From an uncultured Bacilli bacterium (lineage in GTDB: Bacteria; Bacillota_I; Bacilli_A; RF39; UBA660): DNA of 19,203 nucleotides. Below the pieces are notes generated by a model. It worked only from the letters and a program-made list of their open reading frames with translations. It ran no database searches and was not told the origin of the DNA. A program made the translations under genes and the position numbers. Shown piece by piece: positions 1-7,167 of the stretch. The stretch lies in contig CANQFX010000018.1 of assembly GCA_947600015.1 (NCBI GenBank), forward strand, positions 1-19,203, written 5' to 3'. Every line of letters begins with the position of its first letter. The stretch's first letter is position 1.

Positions 1-80
1 GTAATTCCAAATATTTCTTCATTTAAGTTCATGTCCTTTACTTTTTCACCTTGCAAATTGAAAAGTTCTACTTTTTTCAT
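1..80 (-). CDS. rplD: 50S ribosomal protein L4, 5' end only
   Basis: Only the first 26 codons are inside the window; the gene runs off the left edge. The reading begins MKKVELFNLQGEKV, a typical L4 start. It follows rplC in the order rpsJ-rplC-rplD, the conserved start of the S10 operon. A strong ribosome binding site (AGGAGG, then 8 bases, then ATG) lies just upstream. L4 is an assembly protein of the large subunit; in E. coli it also represses its own operon through the S10 leader. The call rests on the N-terminus plus operon order. Confidence 0.85.
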   Translation of the reverse strand, partial: MKKVELFNLQGEKVKDMNLNEEIFGI

Positions 81-136
81 TTACGATTCCTCCTTCCATC
101 ACTTATTTTTGATTTTGTTTATTTTTGTGTGATGTT

Positions 137-916
137 TTATTCCTCTGTTGATTCTTCGGTCGTATTTTCTACTACTTCAGGTTCAACTTCATTTTCTGCT
201 TCTGTTTGTTCTTCTACTTCTGTGACTTGTGGTGCTTCTTCTACTACTTCTTCAATATAAGTAATTAATTCAGCAGCATCTTTTTTCACATCTTTATTTT
301 TTACAGCAGTACGAATCATAACTAATGATTTCTTTGCTCCTGGGACATTTCCTTTTACTAAAATAACACTGTTTTCTGTGTCTACTGCAATAATTTCAAG
401 ATTTTGAACTGTTCTTTGAACATTACCCATTTGTCCAGGCATCTTCTTACCTTTTAATACGTGCATTGGTAACATGGTACCTAGTGATCCAACACCTCTA
501 TGGTATTGTGAACCGTGACCCATTGGTCCAGTAGATTGATTATGACGTTTAATAACACCTTGGAATCCTTTTCCTTTACTGATTCCTGTTACATCTACCA
601 TCTCACCAGCAGTAAAAATATCTACTCCAATGGTTTGACCTAATGTATAATCACTGATGTTTACTCCTCTAATTTCTCTTAAGAAGCGCTTAGGTGTTGT
701 ATTAGCTTTGTTTGTATGACCCATCTTTGGTTTGTTGCTTGATTTTTCTTTGATTGTTTCTGTTGCTAGTTGAATTGCTTCATAACCATCTTTTTCCACT
801 GTTTTAATTTGTGTTACCACATTTGGTTCTACTTCAATTACAGTGACCGGAATTAATTTACCATTTTTTGTAAATACTTGAGTCATTCCGATTTTTTTAC
901 CTAAGATTCCTTTCAT
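137..916 (-). CDS. rplC: 50S ribosomal protein L3 with acidic C-terminal tail
   Basis: L3 is an early-assembly protein of the large subunit that binds 23S rRNA near the peptidyl transferase centre. The protein begins MKGILGKKIGMTQVF, the standard bacterial L3 start, and contains the conserved loop region MGHGSQYHRGVGSLGTM followed by KGKKMPGQMGN. The usual core ends near residue 208. The remaining 51 residues form an extension whose last 38 residues contain 17 Glu and no basic residue; this tail is absent from textbook L3 proteins. The ATG is preceded by AGGAGGAAATAAG. The gene lies 17 bases after rpsJ and 56 bases before rplD. The identity is certain; the role of the tail is unknown. Confidence 0.97.
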   Translation of the reverse strand: MKGILGKKIGMTQVFTKNGKLIPVTVIEVEPNVVTQIKTVEKDGYEAIQLATETIKEKSSNKPKMGHTNKANTTPKRFLREIRGVNISDYTLGQTIGVDIFTAGEMVDVTGISKGKGFQGVIKRHNQSTGPMGHGSQYHRGVGSLGTMLPMHVLKGKKMPGQMGNVQRTVQNLEIIAVDTENSVILVKGNVPGAKKSLVMIRTAVKNKDVKKDAAELITYIEEVVEEAPQVTEVEEQTEAENEVEPEVVENTTEESTEE

Positions 917-933
917 TCTTATTTCCTCCTATA

Positions 934-1245
934 TTATTTTGTTTTAATTTCAATATCAACTCCGCTTGGTAAATCCAAATGCGCTAATGCTTCAATGGTC
1001 TCCTTGCTAGGATTTTTGATATCAATTAGTCTTTTGTGTGTACGCATTTCAAATTGTTCACGTGAATCTTTGTCCTTATGTACAGCTCTTAAAATTGTGA
1101 ATTTTTCAATTTCTGTTGGAAGTGGTACTGGGCCTGAAATTGCTCCTCCCGTTCTTCTTACTGTTTCTACAATTTTTTTTGCTGCATTATCAAGGATTCT
1201 GTGATCATATGCTTTAATTCTAATGCGAATCTTTTCTGTTGACAA
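934..1245 (-). CDS. rpsJ: 30S ribosomal protein S10, TTG start
   Basis: S10 is a small-subunit head protein and, with NusB, part of antitermination complexes. The 103-residue product matches the family length and shows the hallmarks KIRIRIKAYDHRILD, TGGAISGPVPLPT and REQFEMRTHKRLIDI. The start codon is TTG: it lies 7 bases after GGGAGG, and an in-frame TAG four codons upstream rules out an earlier start. It is the first gene of the S10 operon, transcribed from the promoter about 125 bases upstream. A TTG start may damp initiation relative to the ATG used by rplC and rplD, but that is inference. Confidence 0.97.
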   Translation of the reverse strand: MSTEKIRIRIKAYDHRILDNAAKKIVETVRRTGGAISGPVPLPTEIEKFTILRAVHKDKDSREQFEMRTHKRLIDIKNPSKETIEALAHLDLPSGVDIEIKTK

Positions 1246-1362
1246 TTTAAATCCTCCCTTCGCCTATATCTAGTATAGACTTGCTCCGTGCAAATAACCC
1301 GATAACTAGTTAACAACTTAACCTGGTGTATCGACAACCTCGCACATCTAAGCAGTCACACG
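1246..1362 (-). promoter_or_regulatory. S10 operon 5' leader, structured, probably autoregulatory
   Basis: About 115 nt separate the predicted transcription start from the rpsJ TTG. Read on the minus strand, the leader holds a hairpin GTTAA-GTTG-TTAAC (1309-1322) and a 7-bp hairpin GTCTATA/TATAGGC (1262-1280) directly upstream of the Shine-Dalgarno. A long-range complementarity joins GACTGC (1352-1357) to GCAAGTC (1278-1284, one bulged A), which would close a multi-branch structure and compete with the hairpin next to the ribosome binding site. It is locally richer in G and C than the flanks. S10-operon leaders are known targets of L4 in several bacteria; that L4 or any r-protein acts here is inference. 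Confidence 0.55.
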
Positions 1363-1368
1363 TATCTA

Positions 1369-1398
1369 ATTATAGCATCATATTTATTAAATATGCAA
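1369..1398 (-). promoter_or_regulatory. sigma-A promoter of the S10 operon
   Basis: On the minus strand the elements are TTGCAT (-35, 1393-1398), an 18-base spacer, and TATAAT (-10, 1369-1374). The -10 is preceded by TG one base upstream (TGCTATAAT), making it an extended -10. The predicted start is near 1362. The region upstream is a run of A-tracts resembling an UP element, as expected for a ribosomal protein operon. Confidence 0.8.
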
Positions 1399-1424
1399 GT
1401 GTTTTTTAACTTTTTTTTCATTTT

Positions 1425-1475
1425 TTTAGTAAAAGAAAAAGTCTACTATTATTATATTCAAGTAGCTTTTTCTTT
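1425..1475 (-). terminator. Intrinsic terminator after the ABC transporter unit
   Basis: A long inverted repeat pairs AAAGAAAAAG+CTACT (1432-1447, one bulged base) with AGTAG+CTTTTTCTTT (1461-1475) around a 13-base loop. Read leftward the 3' arm is U-rich and is followed by more T. It lies between the stop of the ABC transporter and the S10 promoter and would isolate the two. The intervening 1476-1603 holds only weak AT-rich inverted repeats (for example TTATGTT/AACATAA, 1489-1511) and no gene. Confidence 0.7.
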
Positions 1476-1603
1476 ACCTCACTATTATTTATGTTTTTTC
1501 TTACAACATAAATTTTGTTTTATTATGCTTTTTACATTTGATTTTGCATAAATAATCTCATAATTTATTTGCAAAGTTCTAATTTAAATGATATTTTCCT
1601 TTA

Positions 1604-3346
1604 TTAAATTATTTCATTTTCAATATCACTAACGCTGGCAAATGTGGCATTTCTTAATTCTCTATATAGTGCACTTTTCTTATAAACTTCATCATTTGTT
1701 CCTTTTGATACTACCTTGCCCTGATCCAATACCACTATATGATCGGCTAAAGCCATCATTTCTGGTTTATGTGTAATCATTAAAATTGTGTGATCTTGCT
1801 TTAAATCCATTAAAATTTCTCCTATTTGGGTTGTAGCATTTGGATCAATACTACTCGTTACTTCATCAAATATGAGTATTTCTGATTTGGTTAAAATAGC
1901 TCTAGCAATGGTAAGTAATTGTTTTTGACCATCTGATAATAATCTCTCTTCTTCTTTTATTATTGTGTTGTATCCTTTTGGTAGTCCCATAATATAATCA
2001 TGAATTCCAACACGTTTACAAGCCTCTATTTGATTATTGTGATTGCTATCCACTAAAGATAAATTATCTCTAATACTCATTTCAAAGATAAAAGGTTTTT
2101 GAAATATACCAGAAACATTAGAAGCATATGTTTTTTTAGCATAATTATATATGCTTTCATTATCTATTGATATACTACCAGATTTTATTCGATCTAGTCT
2201 ATATAATAAATTAACTATGGTTGTTTTTCCTGAACCACTATGTCCTACGATTGCATTTATTTCATTTGGATAAACTTTAAAAGAAACATTATTTAATATT
2301 AAGTGATTTTTTATCTCATAATTCACTTTATTAAATTCTATCAATCCATTAATATAATCATTTGTTATATCTCCAAAGTCAATATTACTTTCTGATGTAT
2401 AATCTAATATATTCTTAATTCTATTTACTCTAATTCCATAATTGCTTAAATCTAATAAATAAGTAAGCATTTTATCAGCACAAGTAATCGTTAATTCAAA
2501 GTAGCTAATCAATAATACTAGTTTATCAATAGTCATTCTTCCCGTTGTAACTAGGTAGGCAAGAAATATATATAGTAATATTTTACCTATATAAACAATA
2601 TAGGGCATTCTACAGTACCTATCTGTCATTGCCTTTCTTTTGCCTTTATATTCTTCTGTCCATTTACCTCTGGTTTTATCCAATTTTTTATCAAGATTGG
2701 GCATCATGTTTAAAGATTTAACTTGTTTTAAATTAACCAACATTTGATTTAAAGTATCTATTACTTTATCTTCATACTTCCTAGTTCCTTCATAATATTT
2801 GGAAACTTTTTTTGAATTGTTATTCATCAAAACTAAGTATGTTATATTAATGCCTAGAGCAATTAAAGCAATAATAATATTATAAGAACTAAATATTATG
2901 AAAATTACTACAAGTTGGATAAATCTCATTAAAGCCTCTGAAGCTGCATTCATTACATCTACTAAATATCTTATATCATCACTTGTTGTATCTACTATTT
3001 TACCTTTTGATATTTTATTAAAAATAGAATCATTATTCGATACGTGATCAAATAATTTCTTTTGTACTTCCAAATGATAATAATTTGCTAATGTGGTATA
3101 GGTATGATAATTCCAATTTAACATACTAAAATAGATAACATAAAATAGCATATATAATAAAACATAATACCAAATACCATTAAAATTATTATTCGTAATT
3201 ACAGCTATAATTCCTGAGGTTGCAATTGGGGGAAGCAAACTAGCCAAGTTGTATAAACAGCAACTTACAAACATTTGAATTACTACACTAAATTTATCGT
3301 CAGCTATTTTTGTTAGGGTTCTTACTGTATCAAAATATCTTTTCAT
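1604..3346 (-). CDS. ABC exporter half-transporter (membrane domain fused to ATPase)
   Basis: A 580-residue type IV-like (ABCB-like) half-transporter that would dimerise in the membrane and use ATP to export an unknown substrate. Residues 1-300 form the membrane domain, with about six hydrophobic segments (near 20-50, 57-77, 140-155, 157-175, 248-268, 272-292). The nucleotide-binding domain shows Walker A GHSGSGKT (368-375), Q-loop Gln416, signature LSDGQ (470-474, with Asp for the usual Gly), Walker B ILIFDE with catalytic Glu495, and H-loop His526. There is no peptidase C39 domain at the N-terminus. It starts 11 bases after the CorA-like gene behind a weak purine-rich site, so it is probably co-translated with it. 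The substrate cannot be read from sequence. Confidence 0.9.
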   Translation of the reverse strand: MKRYFDTVRTLTKIADDKFSVVIQMFVSCCLYNLASLLPPIATSGIIAVITNNNFNGIWYYVLLYMLFYVIYFSMLNWNYHTYTTLANYYHLEVQKKLFDHVSNNDSIFNKISKGKIVDTTSDDIRYLVDVMNAASEALMRFIQLVVIFIIFSSYNIIIALIALGINITYLVLMNNNSKKVSKYYEGTRKYEDKVIDTLNQMLVNLKQVKSLNMMPNLDKKLDKTRGKWTEEYKGKRKAMTDRYCRMPYIVYIGKILLYIFLAYLVTTGRMTIDKLVLLISYFELTITCADKMLTYLLDLSNYGIRVNRIKNILDYTSESNIDFGDITNDYINGLIEFNKVNYEIKNHLILNNVSFKVYPNEINAIVGHSGSGKTTIVNLLYRLDRIKSGSISIDNESIYNYAKKTYASNVSGIFQKPFIFEMSIRDNLSLVDSNHNNQIEACKRVGIHDYIMGLPKGYNTIIKEEERLLSDGQKQLLTIARAILTKSEILIFDEVTSSIDPNATTQIGEILMDLKQDHTILMITHKPEMMALADHIVVLDQGKVVSKGTNDEVYKKSALYRELRNATFASVSDIENEII

Positions 3347-3357
3347 TTTCTTTCTTG

Positions 3358-4539
3358 CTATTTAATATCTTTTTCGTATTCTATATCGGCAATTTCATAT
3401 TTTCTCTTGTTGGCAATAGTATTCAGTATTTTGGTTGAACCCCATCCAATTAATGCTAAAATAAAGAAATATACTACTCCAAAGATTGTAAACTCTGGAG
3501 CTGTTTCTGTAAGCAATCCAATAATTGCTGCACCAGCACTCATTGATGTGACAATCGTTAAACTTTCTACAGACTTGCTTGTAACATCTGATTTCAAACC
3601 ATCAAATAATTTTTGTGCGGCACTTACATAGTTTTTCGTCATAGTCCATAAATATTTGATATAATCTAATGTATCTCTTAATGTTTCATATCTATAACCT
3701 GATATTGCTAAAAATTCTGAAAGTTCTTGATCACTTTTTGCAATCTTCTCTCTTGTTGCAATATAAGTACCCATTTGATTGATCCTTCCATCTATAAGAT
3801 TAATTGTCTTGGCATATTCTTCTAACTTACTAGTAAATTTGACAATATCAGAACCTTTAACATTAGTATTTTCTTTTACAGAATCGATTTTTTCCCAAAC
3901 GATTCTATGAATATTTAAATATCTATGTAATTGCCCTTTAAATTCTCTAATAAATATTTGTTCTTCAATATATCTTTTAATATTTTCATCCGATTGTTTT
4001 TTATTATTAATAAAATAATATTTATCTCCTCGAATAACATCATATTTTGTATTTTCAAATTCAAAATATTTTTGTCTTTCCGTTTTCGATAATAGATTAC
4101 TAATTTCTTCTTTTGTGGCATTTTCACAGACGATAAAATAAGGATATACAGTTTCTATATTTGCAAGTTCTTTCGGAACTGGTGCTCCTAAGCTAAATAA
4201 ATAATTAAACGCTGGAGATAGTTTCTGTTCATAATAATCGGTAACACGATTAATATCATTAAATAATGTATCTTCACTCACATTTTCGTTGTTAAGAACA
4301 ATCAAACCATCCTCAAATATCTTGGCTCTAATATTCAATGCTGTTGTAAATTCAACAAATTCTTCACCAGAAACACCATAATTAATATTTCCAATTTCAA
4401 GATTTTTTAAATGTTCATCTAGTTTTTTTTTGCTTAAATTTAATTGGCTTTTTCCAGATCTTAAAAAATCATAAACTTCAGATAATTGAAGCATGGTTCT
4501 TTGGAACCACCCACCAACATAAATATTACTAATTTTCAT
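3358..4539 (-). CDS. CorA-like two-TM membrane protein without GMN motif
   Basis: I do not recognise this 393-residue protein by name. The start was placed at ATG 4539 because AAGGAG lies 7 bases upstream; an ATG 39 bases earlier has no such site. The N-terminal two thirds are soluble, mixed alpha/beta then helical and charged. Only two hydrophobic segments occur, both at the C-terminus (about 327-343 and 350-367), joined by a short acidic loop and followed by a basic end (KRKYE). This is the layout of the CorA/MIT cation-channel superfamily. The loop GLLTETAPEF has the spacing of the CorA signature GMNFExMPEL, but Met-Asn is replaced by Leu-Leu, so ordinary Mg2+ selection is unlikely. It overlaps the GNAT gene by 11 bases. 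The family assignment is inference. Confidence 0.6.
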   Translation of the reverse strand: MKISNIYVGGWFQRTMLQLSEVYDFLRSGKSQLNLSKKKLDEHLKNLEIGNINYGVSGEEFVEFTTALNIRAKIFEDGLIVLNNENVSEDTLFNDINRVTDYYEQKLSPAFNYLFSLGAPVPKELANIETVYPYFIVCENATKEEISNLLSKTERQKYFEFENTKYDVIRGDKYYFINNKKQSDENIKRYIEEQIFIREFKGQLHRYLNIHRIVWEKIDSVKENTNVKGSDIVKFTSKLEEYAKTINLIDGRINQMGTYIATREKIAKSDQELSEFLAISGYRYETLRDTLDYIKYLWTMTKNYVSAAQKLFDGLKSDVTSKSVESLTIVTSMSAGAAIIGLLTETAPEFTIFGVVYFFILALIGWGSTKILNTIANKRKYEIADIEYEKDIK

Positions 4540-4987
4540 ATTCGTTCTCCTTAACGTCCTTTGTGAAAAATTTTGCATCCATTACGCTAAAACCATAGTG
4601 ATGATATAATCCATGCGCGGCAGCTCTAAAATTTTTAGACCATAATTCCACACATTTGCAACCATTTTCTTTTGCTATTTTAAAACATTCATTTAACATT
4701 TTTGTTCCTATATGCTCTCTTCTTAATTCTGGTTTAACACATACATGATTTAAAATGGCATAAGTATTCATATCTTCATATATCGTTGGTATGATTGTAA
4801 TTTTTGCATGAGCTATCACTTTTCCATTTGCTAATCCTACTATATAAATCTGATTTTGATCATTTTCGGTTTTCTTAAAATTTTCTTGTGCATATTTTAA
4901 AGATGTATTTTCATTAAAACATTCATTACATAAAGTAATTATTGGCTCAACGTCATCGTAATTTGCCTTTCTAAATATAACTTCCAT
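4529..4987 (-). CDS. GNAT-family N-acetyltransferase
   Basis: A 152-residue single-domain acetyltransferase expected to move an acetyl group from acetyl-CoA to an amine. The acetyl-CoA pyrophosphate-binding motif A is visible as VKPELRREHIGTKML (the R/Q-x-x-G-x-G/A loop reads RREHIG), followed by motif B ending GLYHHYGFSV. The length fits the family. The start has AGAGGTGA just upstream. It is the first gene of a three-gene unit: its stop lies inside the start region of the CorA-like gene, and the ABC exporter follows. The substrate could be a small molecule exported by the transporter, a peptide or an antibiotic; nothing in the sequence decides this. Confidence 0.88.
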   Translation of the reverse strand: MEVIFRKANYDDVEPIITLCNECFNENTSLKYAQENFKKTENDQNQIYIVGLANGKVIAHAKITIIPTIYEDMNTYAILNHVCVKPELRREHIGTKMLNECFKIAKENGCKCVELWSKNFRAAAHGLYHHYGFSVMDAKFFTKDVKENEYEN

Positions 4988-5056
4988 AAATCACCTCTTA
5001 CCTACTTTCTTAAAGTTATCTACTTTACGATTAGAATATTTTCATATCCTATATTC

Positions 5057-5074
5057 ATTATACAATATACAATA
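5057..5074 (-). promoter_or_regulatory. Possible promoter of the GNAT/CorA-like/ABC unit with tandem repeat
   Basis: On the minus strand a perfect TATAAT (5057-5062) forms the end of TATTGTA-TATTGTA-TAAT, two tandem copies of TATTGTA directly abutting the -10. No good -35 is present: the best, ACGACA, is only 15 bases away. Such a weak promoter overlapping a direct repeat could be regulated, but this is tentative. The 5' UTR would be about 65 nt. Confidence 0.3.
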
Positions 5075-5277
5075 TTTTGTCGTTTTTTGTATTTTTTTTA
5101 AATATCTTAACGTCAATTAAATATTATTTTAGTAAAATTTGGCTTTTATTTAACATAAATTTATTCTTTTTTATCTCGAAACACCTATTCTATTGTGAAT
5201 GGTAAGACTTATAAATGTAATGAAATTTCTTAATATAATATATCGTTTCAATTATGTACCATTTTAATCTATTTTAA

Positions 5278-5303
5278 TAAAAAAAGAACTAAATTTTTAG
5301 TCC
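5278..5303 (-). terminator. Intrinsic terminator downstream of dinB
   Basis: Read leftward, GGACTA / TAGTTC (outer stem 5286-5303, with one G-T pair and an AT-rich loop) is followed by seven T and then ATT. It ends transcription coming from dinB through the start-less open frame. Confidence 0.65.
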
Positions 5304-5381
5304 TCTATTTATCGTATTGTTTTATCAATACTATCCATTCAACTATTCTTCCAGTAGCATTTCTTCTTATTCATTTGAAAT

Positions 5382-5606
5382 TTATGATTGTGCCCAATTT
5401 AGTGTAAAAGTAACGTTTGCATATGTAGTTGCCGTAGATACTACCGCTTGTCCAGTATGAGATACTACTAACGTAAGATTTAATGTCGTTGGAGTAGTAT
5501 TTGGAGTGGATGCCGCAGCAACGGATGTATTTGTTGTTAATTTCTTATCAATAAAGGGTAATTTGGTTTTTACATTATTTATATCTGTTTTTTGTTTTCG
5601 ATGTTC
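5382..5606 (-). pseudogene. Start-less 75-codon open frame, possible remnant of a surface protein gene
   Basis: Between a TAG (5607-5609) and a TAA (5382-5384) on the minus strand there are 74 sense codons with no ATG, GTG or TTG. Its first ten codons overlap the 3' end of dinB in another frame. The product is rich in Thr, Ser, Val, Ala and Asn and ends in beta-strand-like sequence: LNLTLVVSHTGQAVVSTA, then YANVTFTLNWAQS. It contains no Cys and few charges after the first third. That composition resembles the C-terminal part of an exported or cell-surface protein. Without a start it is either a decayed gene tail or chance. It sits before the terminator and would be co-transcribed with dinB. 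Confidence 0.35.
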
Positions 5607-6795
5607 CTATTATTTTTAATGAAGCAGGAGTAATTAATGATTTTCCAAATTTCTCATTAATTTGGTCGATTGTCTTTTGAATATCGTCTTCTTCTTTTTG
5701 TTCCTCTTCTTGATCAAATAAAGTTATTTGGGTGTTTTTTTCATGAGACAAATCTGCAAGTCTTACGCCAATTAAACGGATTGGATCTTTTTTATAACTT
5801 TTCTCAAATATTTGGATTACTAACTTATAAATTTCTTTGGTATTGTTGGTTAAATTTTCTAGTTTTGCTTGCGCAGAATAATTTTTAAATTCATTATTTT
5901 TATAAATAATAGCAACTGTTTTTGCATATTGTTTTTGTTTCCTTAATTGTCTTGTTACTTCTTGGGTTTGACGAAATAAAATTTCTTTTAGTTTTTCTTC
6001 TTCGGTATAGTCATAGGGAAGTGTTTCAGATATACTAATGCTTGTTGTTTTGGGATTCCTTGGTTCTACTTTGCTATAATCGATACCATGGGATGCATCT
6101 TTTAAATATTGTGCTTGTTTTTTAAAATAGTGTTCTAATTTTTTTTCACTTGTTTGAGCCAATTGCTTAATTGTGGTAATCCCTAATTTATTTAATATTT
6201 CACTACTTCTTTTTCCTACCATAAATAAACGATTTACTGGTAAGGGCCACATTTTTTTCTCAATTTCATTTTGAAATAGTGTATGCACTTTATCGGGTTT
6301 TTCAAAATCAGATGCCATCTTTGCGCATAATTTATTATTTCCTATTCCTACATTTACCGTATAACCAAATTTCGTTTTAATCTCATCTTTTATCTTATAT
6401 GCCAATTCTAAATAATCTTTATATAAATAGTTCGTTCCTGTCATATCTAAAAAACACTCGTCAATTGAATATTTTTCTAAAAGTGGAGAATAAGAAGATA
6501 AATATTGTTCTAATTCCTTTGATTTTTGATAATACCACTCATAATTTGGAGAAAATACTTGAATTATTGGACATTTCTTTTTTGCTTCATAAATGGTTTC
6601 TGCCGTTTTTATACCAAACTTTTTTGCAACAGGAGATTTAGCTAGGACGATTCCCTTTCTAGTCTTCTCATCCCCACCAATAATAGAGGGTATTTTTCTA
6701 ATATCTTGGTGATACCCTTGTTTTAAAAATAACACTGCACTCCAAGAAAGAAATGCATTATTAACATCGATATGAAATATAATTCTTTCTTTCAT
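5575..6795 (-). CDS. dinB: DNA polymerase IV-type Y-family translesion polymerase
   Basis: An error-prone polymerase that copies past damaged bases. The 406-residue product shows the first catalytic aspartate in FHIDVNNAF (Asp10) and the SIDECFLD motif with Asp112-Glu113. A helix-hairpin-helix region near 190-215 and the little-finger domain follow. A sliding-clamp binding motif, QITLF (356-360), precedes a 46-residue tail of the kind seen in Firmicute UmuC/YqjW-like members. The start at 6795 has GGGAGGG 4 bases upstream. An ATG at 6822 lies upstream of the -10 element, so it cannot be in the transcript. The promoter overlaps a LexA-like box, suggesting SOS control. Whether it belongs to the DinB or the UvrX/UmuC subfamily is not settled. 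Confidence 0.93.
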   Translation of the reverse strand: MKERIIFHIDVNNAFLSWSAVLFLKQGYHQDIRKIPSIIGGDEKTRKGIVLAKSPVAKKFGIKTAETIYEAKKKCPIIQVFSPNYEWYYQKSKELEQYLSSYSPLLEKYSIDECFLDMTGTNYLYKDYLELAYKIKDEIKTKFGYTVNVGIGNNKLCAKMASDFEKPDKVHTLFQNEIEKKMWPLPVNRLFMVGKRSSEILNKLGITTIKQLAQTSEKKLEHYFKKQAQYLKDASHGIDYSKVEPRNPKTTSISISETLPYDYTEEEKLKEILFRQTQEVTRQLRKQKQYAKTVAIIYKNNEFKNYSAQAKLENLTNNTKEIYKLVIQIFEKSYKKDPIRLIGVRLADLSHEKNTQITLFDQEEEQKEEDDIQKTIDQINEKFGKSLITPASLKIIGTSKTKNRYK

Positions 6796-6810
6796 AAACC
6801 CTCCCTCTTC

Positions 6811-6839
6811 ATTATAGAACATTTTTTCGATTTTTTCAA
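6811..6839 (-). promoter_or_regulatory. dinB promoter
   Basis: On the minus strand the elements are TTGAAA (6834-6839), a 17-base spacer, and TATAAT (6811-6816). The predicted start near 6804 leaves a leader of only about 9 nt, essentially the Shine-Dalgarno alone. This fixes the dinB start at 6795. Confidence 0.75.
6816..6829 (-). promoter_or_regulatory. LexA/DinR-like SOS box in the dinB promoter
   Basis: The sequence CGAAAAAATGTTCT lies between -35 and -10, touching the -10. The Gram-positive SOS box consensus is CGAACRNRYGTTYC; this site differs at two positions (A for C in the first half, T for the final C). Bound repressor here would block RNA polymerase. The match is by eye; LexA binding is inference from a known family and the damage-tolerance gene downstream. 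Confidence 0.55.
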
Positions 6840-6915
6840 TTGCACTTTTTGTAATCTTTCGGTTTACATATTATTTTTTTATTTTGGGGCATAATAATTT
6901 TAAGATGGTGGTTGT

Positions 6916-7167
6916 ATGAATGAATATGAAATTAATATTTATGAACAAATTGCAAAAAATATTAAGAAATTTCGAAAAAAACTTGGGATTACTCAAGCAG
7001 TTCTTGCAGAAAGAGTTGGCGTTTCTCATGAATTCATTCGTAGGATTGAATCAAAGAAAGGAAAAAAGACCTTTTCGATTGATACTATATGGAAAATTTC
7101 TTTGGCACTAGAAATTGAAATTGGAAAACTCTTTGAAATTGATATGGATGAATTTAAAGAAAAATAA
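6916..7167 (+). CDS. Small XRE-family HTH transcriptional regulator
   Basis: An 83-residue protein made almost only of a Cro/C1-type helix-turn-helix. Helices can be followed through IAKNIKKFRKKLGITQ, AVLAERVGVSHEFIRRIE (HTH core, about residues 26-47) and TIWKISLALEIEIGKLFEI. No extra ligand or dimerisation domain is present. It is divergent from dinB, with about 120 bases between the starts. A purine-rich site (GATGGTGG) precedes ATG 6916; I see no convincing promoter, only a CATAAT at 6890-6895 without a well-spaced -35. Its target is unknown: it could control itself, dinB or a distant locus. Confidence 0.85.
   Translation: MNEYEINIYEQIAKNIKKFRKKLGITQAVLAERVGVSHEFIRRIESKKGKKTFSIDTIWKISLALEIEIGKLFEIDMDEFKEK

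Larger units (their letters stand above)
4988..5574. other. Gene-poor stretch between the GNAT unit and dinB
   Basis: This 587-base interval contains a possible minus-strand promoter with a tandem 7-bp repeat near 5057-5074, a terminator near 5278-5303, and most of a start-less open frame (5382-5606), each described separately. The part 5075-5277 is very AT-rich with stops in all frames, and I see no gene, tRNA or strong structure there. Confidence 0.6.

Noticed and set aside
51..260. Plus-strand Ser/Thr-rich open frame opposite rplC
   Set aside because: It is the antisense shadow of the Glu-rich rplC tail; no ribosome site and no independent evidence.
1604..4987. Peptide bacteriocin locus
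   Set aside because: No precursor peptide with a GG leader was found upstream, and the exporter lacks a C39 peptidase domain.
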